Positions 60,193-64,000 of a DNA stretch of 64,000 nucleotides are shown in pieces. Position numbers and translations under genes: made by a program. Numbering within the stretch: the stretch's first letter is position 1; each line of letters opens with the position of its first letter. The notes under the pieces were generated by a model. The model saw only the letters and a program-made list of their open reading frames with translations, searched no databases and was not told where the DNA came from. Source of the DNA: Ignelater luminosus. Taxonomy: Eukaryota > Arthropoda > Insecta > Coleoptera > Elateridae. The stretch is from assembly GCA_011009095.1 (NCBI GenBank), contig VTPC01091044.1:20979-84978 (forward strand), read 5' to 3'.

Positions 60193-63100
60193 AAACACTG
60201 TGTTATCAATATTGTACTTTTATAAATTATTCTGTAACATGCTAACTGTCAAACAACAACTTAACCTATCTCGATTACTTCACGGGCGATCCGGACACAT
60301 CTCAGTAAAATCTAAAAGTTATATTGAACATTCAACAGTCACATACCAGTATAATTTCTCGGTCCTGGATGATGAACCCTACAGTCCAGTTTAATTGTGG
60401 AATGCCGATTGTAAGTTTCCCTAAACGCCTTATAATATGACGTAATTCATTGCTTATTGAAAATTTCGTGTTCGTGTCAAAAAGATATCTAGTTCGCCAT
60501 TAAATAACGTCTTTCTCACGTTCTGATGTGACGTCTTTGAATTGTAACATTTTGACGTCTTTTCAGAGGTGAATGGAACTGTTTGTCAAGTAGAAACAAC
60601 AATTTTATAATCATTTATCGAAAAGAAAAATTGAAAACCTGAAGATCAGATTTTTTGTTTGAGTTTTACAAAGGAAATAAAACACAATAATCTACTCAAT
60701 TGACTTTTTTAAAGCAATTTCTTTCTCATATTCATTAACTCTTTCATTCCTATGAATAAGATGATGCTTTCATCTACTTTCAAACGTGGAATATACACAT
60801 AAACCGCGATGATTCAGATTCATTTCAGTTTTGAATTTTAAATATTTCGAGTCCAACTCCGTGTAATGTTTGAATCTAATCTTTTCCAAAAATAATTTGG
60901 TTGTATCGTGTTATTAGAAATATTTTATTGCAATCTTATGTCTGTCAATAAAGCAAAGTCCGTTCCCGGAATTAGCTAAATCTGATGTAAGCCCTCTAGT
61001 TTTAGTTCCAATTTGTGTTATTTATCTATAGGCAATCAATAGTGATATTACCAAATTGTGGTCGTGTGTCTGCCAATCAAAAAGAGCTTTTCATAGGGAA
61101 AAATTATATTTAGCTGGATAAATAGTTCAAATTCATTTAGGAGTGGAGGATTTCACTGACATTGACGTGAACTCACCTTTATTATGCTAAAGAAAAAATT
61201 TTATCTTGCCATCAAAGTCCGTTTGAAGTTTTGTGCTTTGGTTAATTACTATAAGAGAATTATGTAGCTTTATCCATTAACCACTTCTGCACTTTCCATA
61301 GCATCTCCATATCCTTCAGTCTTTCGGACATCTTCTGCAACTGGGCTAGAACGGAGCATTTTGGATAGCGTTTTGCAATCTGTATTACTTAGCAAATCTC
61401 TTTGATGCGAATTTTAAAGTGATGCATTGTACCAGTTTATCATCCCCAGCTGAATCATGATCTGCAATGTTCAGTTTATCGAGCGTTCTGGCTTACTAAG
61501 CCATTTACAGTTTCTGGTTATACTATCGAATGCATTAATTTGAGAACGTCGGGCTTTTCAGTTGACAGGATGATTTCTCTTGATGGGCTTCGGTATTTGT
61601 AACAATAAAACAATTTTTTTAAAATTTACGCTATTCTCCTTTTCTTTTGGCAAAATTAACTACTCACTTTCTTATCTTTCTTCAGAGCTTTTTATGTTTT
61701 TTAAAATTGCAAGTGCAAATCCTTCAGTGAAACTGATACCACCATCTTAAGTTAGATCTTCTACGAATTTCAAAGGACTTTATATTTTCAGCTTGGTATT
61801 TTTACTCTTATATGTGACTTTAATTGCAAACACCTTCTTTGCCGAGTGCTTTAGTAACTCAGTCAGACATTTCTACTCTACCATTCCTAGAGAAGTTTAA
61901 TTCTCAGTAACAATTCAACTCATAAAAGTTAAAACACAAATGATACAATGACGTATTTTTCCAGGCCACTATCAAAATACATCATTGCAAAGCAGATGGA
62001 TATGCGTTTATATTTCTTCAGTTTTAAAAAACGGAATATTGAAAGAAAGAAAAATACCAAAACTAGCGAATTGTACGAGATGCAGCAAAAAAGAAATTGA
62101 AGTTGAAATGTAATACGTTCAACGTAATTTAATTTTTTTGATATGAAAAACTCTTCGAGCAAATACGATTTGTATTTGAAATAGATAGTGAGTTGAATTT
62201 TTCCCGTTTCCACTAGCATAGCTACTATTATTAATTTTTTTTCTTATTGAATCCTCTTTTCATTATATTTTTAGAGCATAGCTTTCTTATTGTAGAAAGG
62301 GAATTTCGTTTCTTTAGTTGTTTTTTATCTAAGACGCCATTGTGCTCTCGTGTATGTTAAAGTCGAAACTAACGAAAAACAACAAGCAAAACTTATATAA
62401 GACAGCAAATGTAGTCCTGTGAGATATAGCATCTAGAAAGGCGCAATAAAACAAATTACAAAAACAGGAAGGATGAAAGACACATTCAAGCTAATTAGTG
62501 CATTGGAAATAGTGAAACGAAGAAAATAAAAAAATGTACTTCACTAATGGAAGTGCAAATAATTAAATTGATTTAAGTTTTCGCAAACATTTTTAATATC
62601 AATGTAATGTCGTAGCAACAACGCAATATCGTCCTTGAGAGAAAAATAGTTGTCGCCAGGGAGTTTTTTGATGCTAGCAATCAAAAGGGAAAAAACCAAA
62701 TTTGGTGGTTAATTTGGTTACTTTATATTTAGTTGCCTAAATAAATAAAAATTAAAAAGGAATTTTACGTTCTTAATGTTATATATTTCTGTTTCAAAAA
62801 TGGCAGGGCATAATTCTTTAGGTTATGTAATTTATCGATTTATGTGTTTTGCAGCCTATGCAACAGTCTCTTCCTAGATCGTCCCATGTCTCTTACTTTC
62901 AAGAATCTTTCATTTAAAGAATATTCTGTATTTCAGAACAACTAAGTAAGTAAAATTCTTTTTGCCAATTTCATCACCGTAATGTTTTTTATTAGCTATA
63001 AATTATTCCCTTCCTTTCTGCAGATTGACCGAACGACATGACTTAGTAATAGTGGAAAAGCCAGAGTACAATTTCCCCAGTGGCTGTTCTGACTAGTTTT

Positions 63101-64000
63101 TAATTGTTTCCCTTTGGTGTAGGTAAATACCACAGTAGTGAGTACATCTTATTCCAGCATTATCTCAAATTTTCAGGAGATATCAGTTCTTGGCTCATCT
63201 TTAAGAGCAGCCAGTTCCTAAAAGCAGAAGAATGAAAGACTTTAACTTTTCTTTTTTCTTTAGGCTAAGGTAGTTTTCGTTTTTGACGAGATTTACATTT
63301 TCTGGTCTCCAACCCAATCTTTTCCTTTATTGCCTATTTGTAATCCGTGCGCTAGTTTATGTTGGTGTAGGTTTATAAATCTCATCTCTCGTGTAATAAA
63401 TTGGAGATATCTTTTCTCATAAGCTTCCTTTCATTTGCTTCTTTCATTTTCCACATAGATGTCATGTTTACAAAGATACAAGACTTTACTTACTCCTTTA
63501 CTTGATCTTCAATTTGGAGGTTCGGAGAACTTTTTATCAAGTTTTATTTTTTCTGCTAAACTAATCTTTCTGAACCAAGGGTTTAAGTCTTACCTTTTAG
63601 TAATTCTTTCGCCCGTTAAACTATTTGGATTTTCTAACTTAGCTGGTCTGTTGGCCATAAACTAGCTTTTGATGAAGATTATTATTCTCATTCTCTTACT
63701 ACTAAAGATGGTTGCTAAATCTTCAGATCAAACCTTTGCCGATATTCAATAACCTTGGGTGTATGAGGCTGAATGCATTACTTGAAAACCAAGGCAGTCT
63801 TGATGATGCGATGATAGTGACATATTTATATTGAATTGTAAACACATCCTAATAGAATCAAATAGAAATTTTGTTATTGACAGCTTTTTACGAAATATGT
63901 GATTTACCAATGAATAAATCATGTTGGATCTAAAACCATACACTCGATACCATCTTATAGTGAGTTAGAATTAGGACAGCAATCAAATTGTCATTCGCTG
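60193..64000. other. Non-coding region with weak retroelement traces
   Basis: No supportable gene. Near 61.22-61.30 kb a plus-strand frame reads FCALVNYYKRIM, resembling the FLGxVNYYRRF box of Gypsy-type reverse transcriptases, but the surroundings are too broken to confirm. The segment at 63.0-63.95 kb is slightly less AT-rich and may be another old element. The flank at 60.43-60.57 kb has several GACGTC motifs. Confidence 0.4.

Noticed and set aside
61220-61560. Gypsy-type reverse transcriptase relic
   Set aside because: FCALVNYYKRIM resembles the usual VNYYRRF box, but the following sequence does not show the expected RNase H or catalytic motifs, so I mention it only as a trace.
1-64000. 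CRISPR arrays, bacterial operons, tRNA and rRNA genes
   Set aside because: Spliced genes and mariners show a eukaryotic genome. I found no regularly spaced repeats and no cloverleaf or rRNA core that I could recognise by eye; a tRNAscan run would be the decisive check.

Overview
The window is nuclear DNA of an animal and almost certainly an insect. It is AT-rich and gene-poor, its genes are split by GT..AG introns, it holds three different mariner families and several short palindromic elements (MITEs), and it carries an insect-type serotonin receptor exon. I cannot name the species. A beetle or similar insect would fit, but that is a guess.

Layout. 1-19.9 kb has no gene I can support. It holds an intact mariner (4174-5465), a frameshifted mariner (11856-13146), three long-inverted-repeat elements, and two decayed coding relics (about 16.0 and 16.3-17.0 kb). 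19.9-35.4 kb is a plus-strand gene modelled from eight exons (about 1105 residues). It encodes two copies of an ankyrin module separated by a very acidic linker, followed by a complete arginine/creatine-kinase-like (phosphagen kinase) domain whose catalytic residues are nearly all lost. 36.5-38.4 kb holds a decayed non-LTR retrotransposon on the minus strand. 38.7-39.2 kb has two unexplained exon-like segments. 41.5-42.9 kb is a second plus-strand ankyrin gene (seven exons, 358 residues) that begins with a Dpy-30 motif. Its ankyrin module matches that of the first gene in sequence, intron position and intron phase, so the two are tandem paralogues. 43.95-44.34 kb is a small secreted TIL-domain cysteine-rich protein, probably a protease inhibitor.

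44.3-52.2 kb holds a decayed copy of a multicopy arthropod gene family (45.8-47.2 kb) and two TA-flanked palindromic elements. 52.2-53.1 kb (minus strand) is the last coding exon of a 5-HT1-type serotonin receptor, starting exactly inside the DRY arginine codon. Everything to its right (53.1-64 kb) is probably its upstream intron, with an internally deleted mariner at 59.3-60.2 kb and other relics.

The most interesting system is the tandem pair of ankyrin genes. One fuses duplicated ankyrin modules to a phosphagen-kinase pseudoenzyme, and the other joins the same module to a Dpy-30 docking motif. Dpy-30/RIIa-type motifs occur in ciliary and flagellar scaffolds, so a role in sperm tail or cilium energy or adenylate scaffolding is a reasonable but untested idea.
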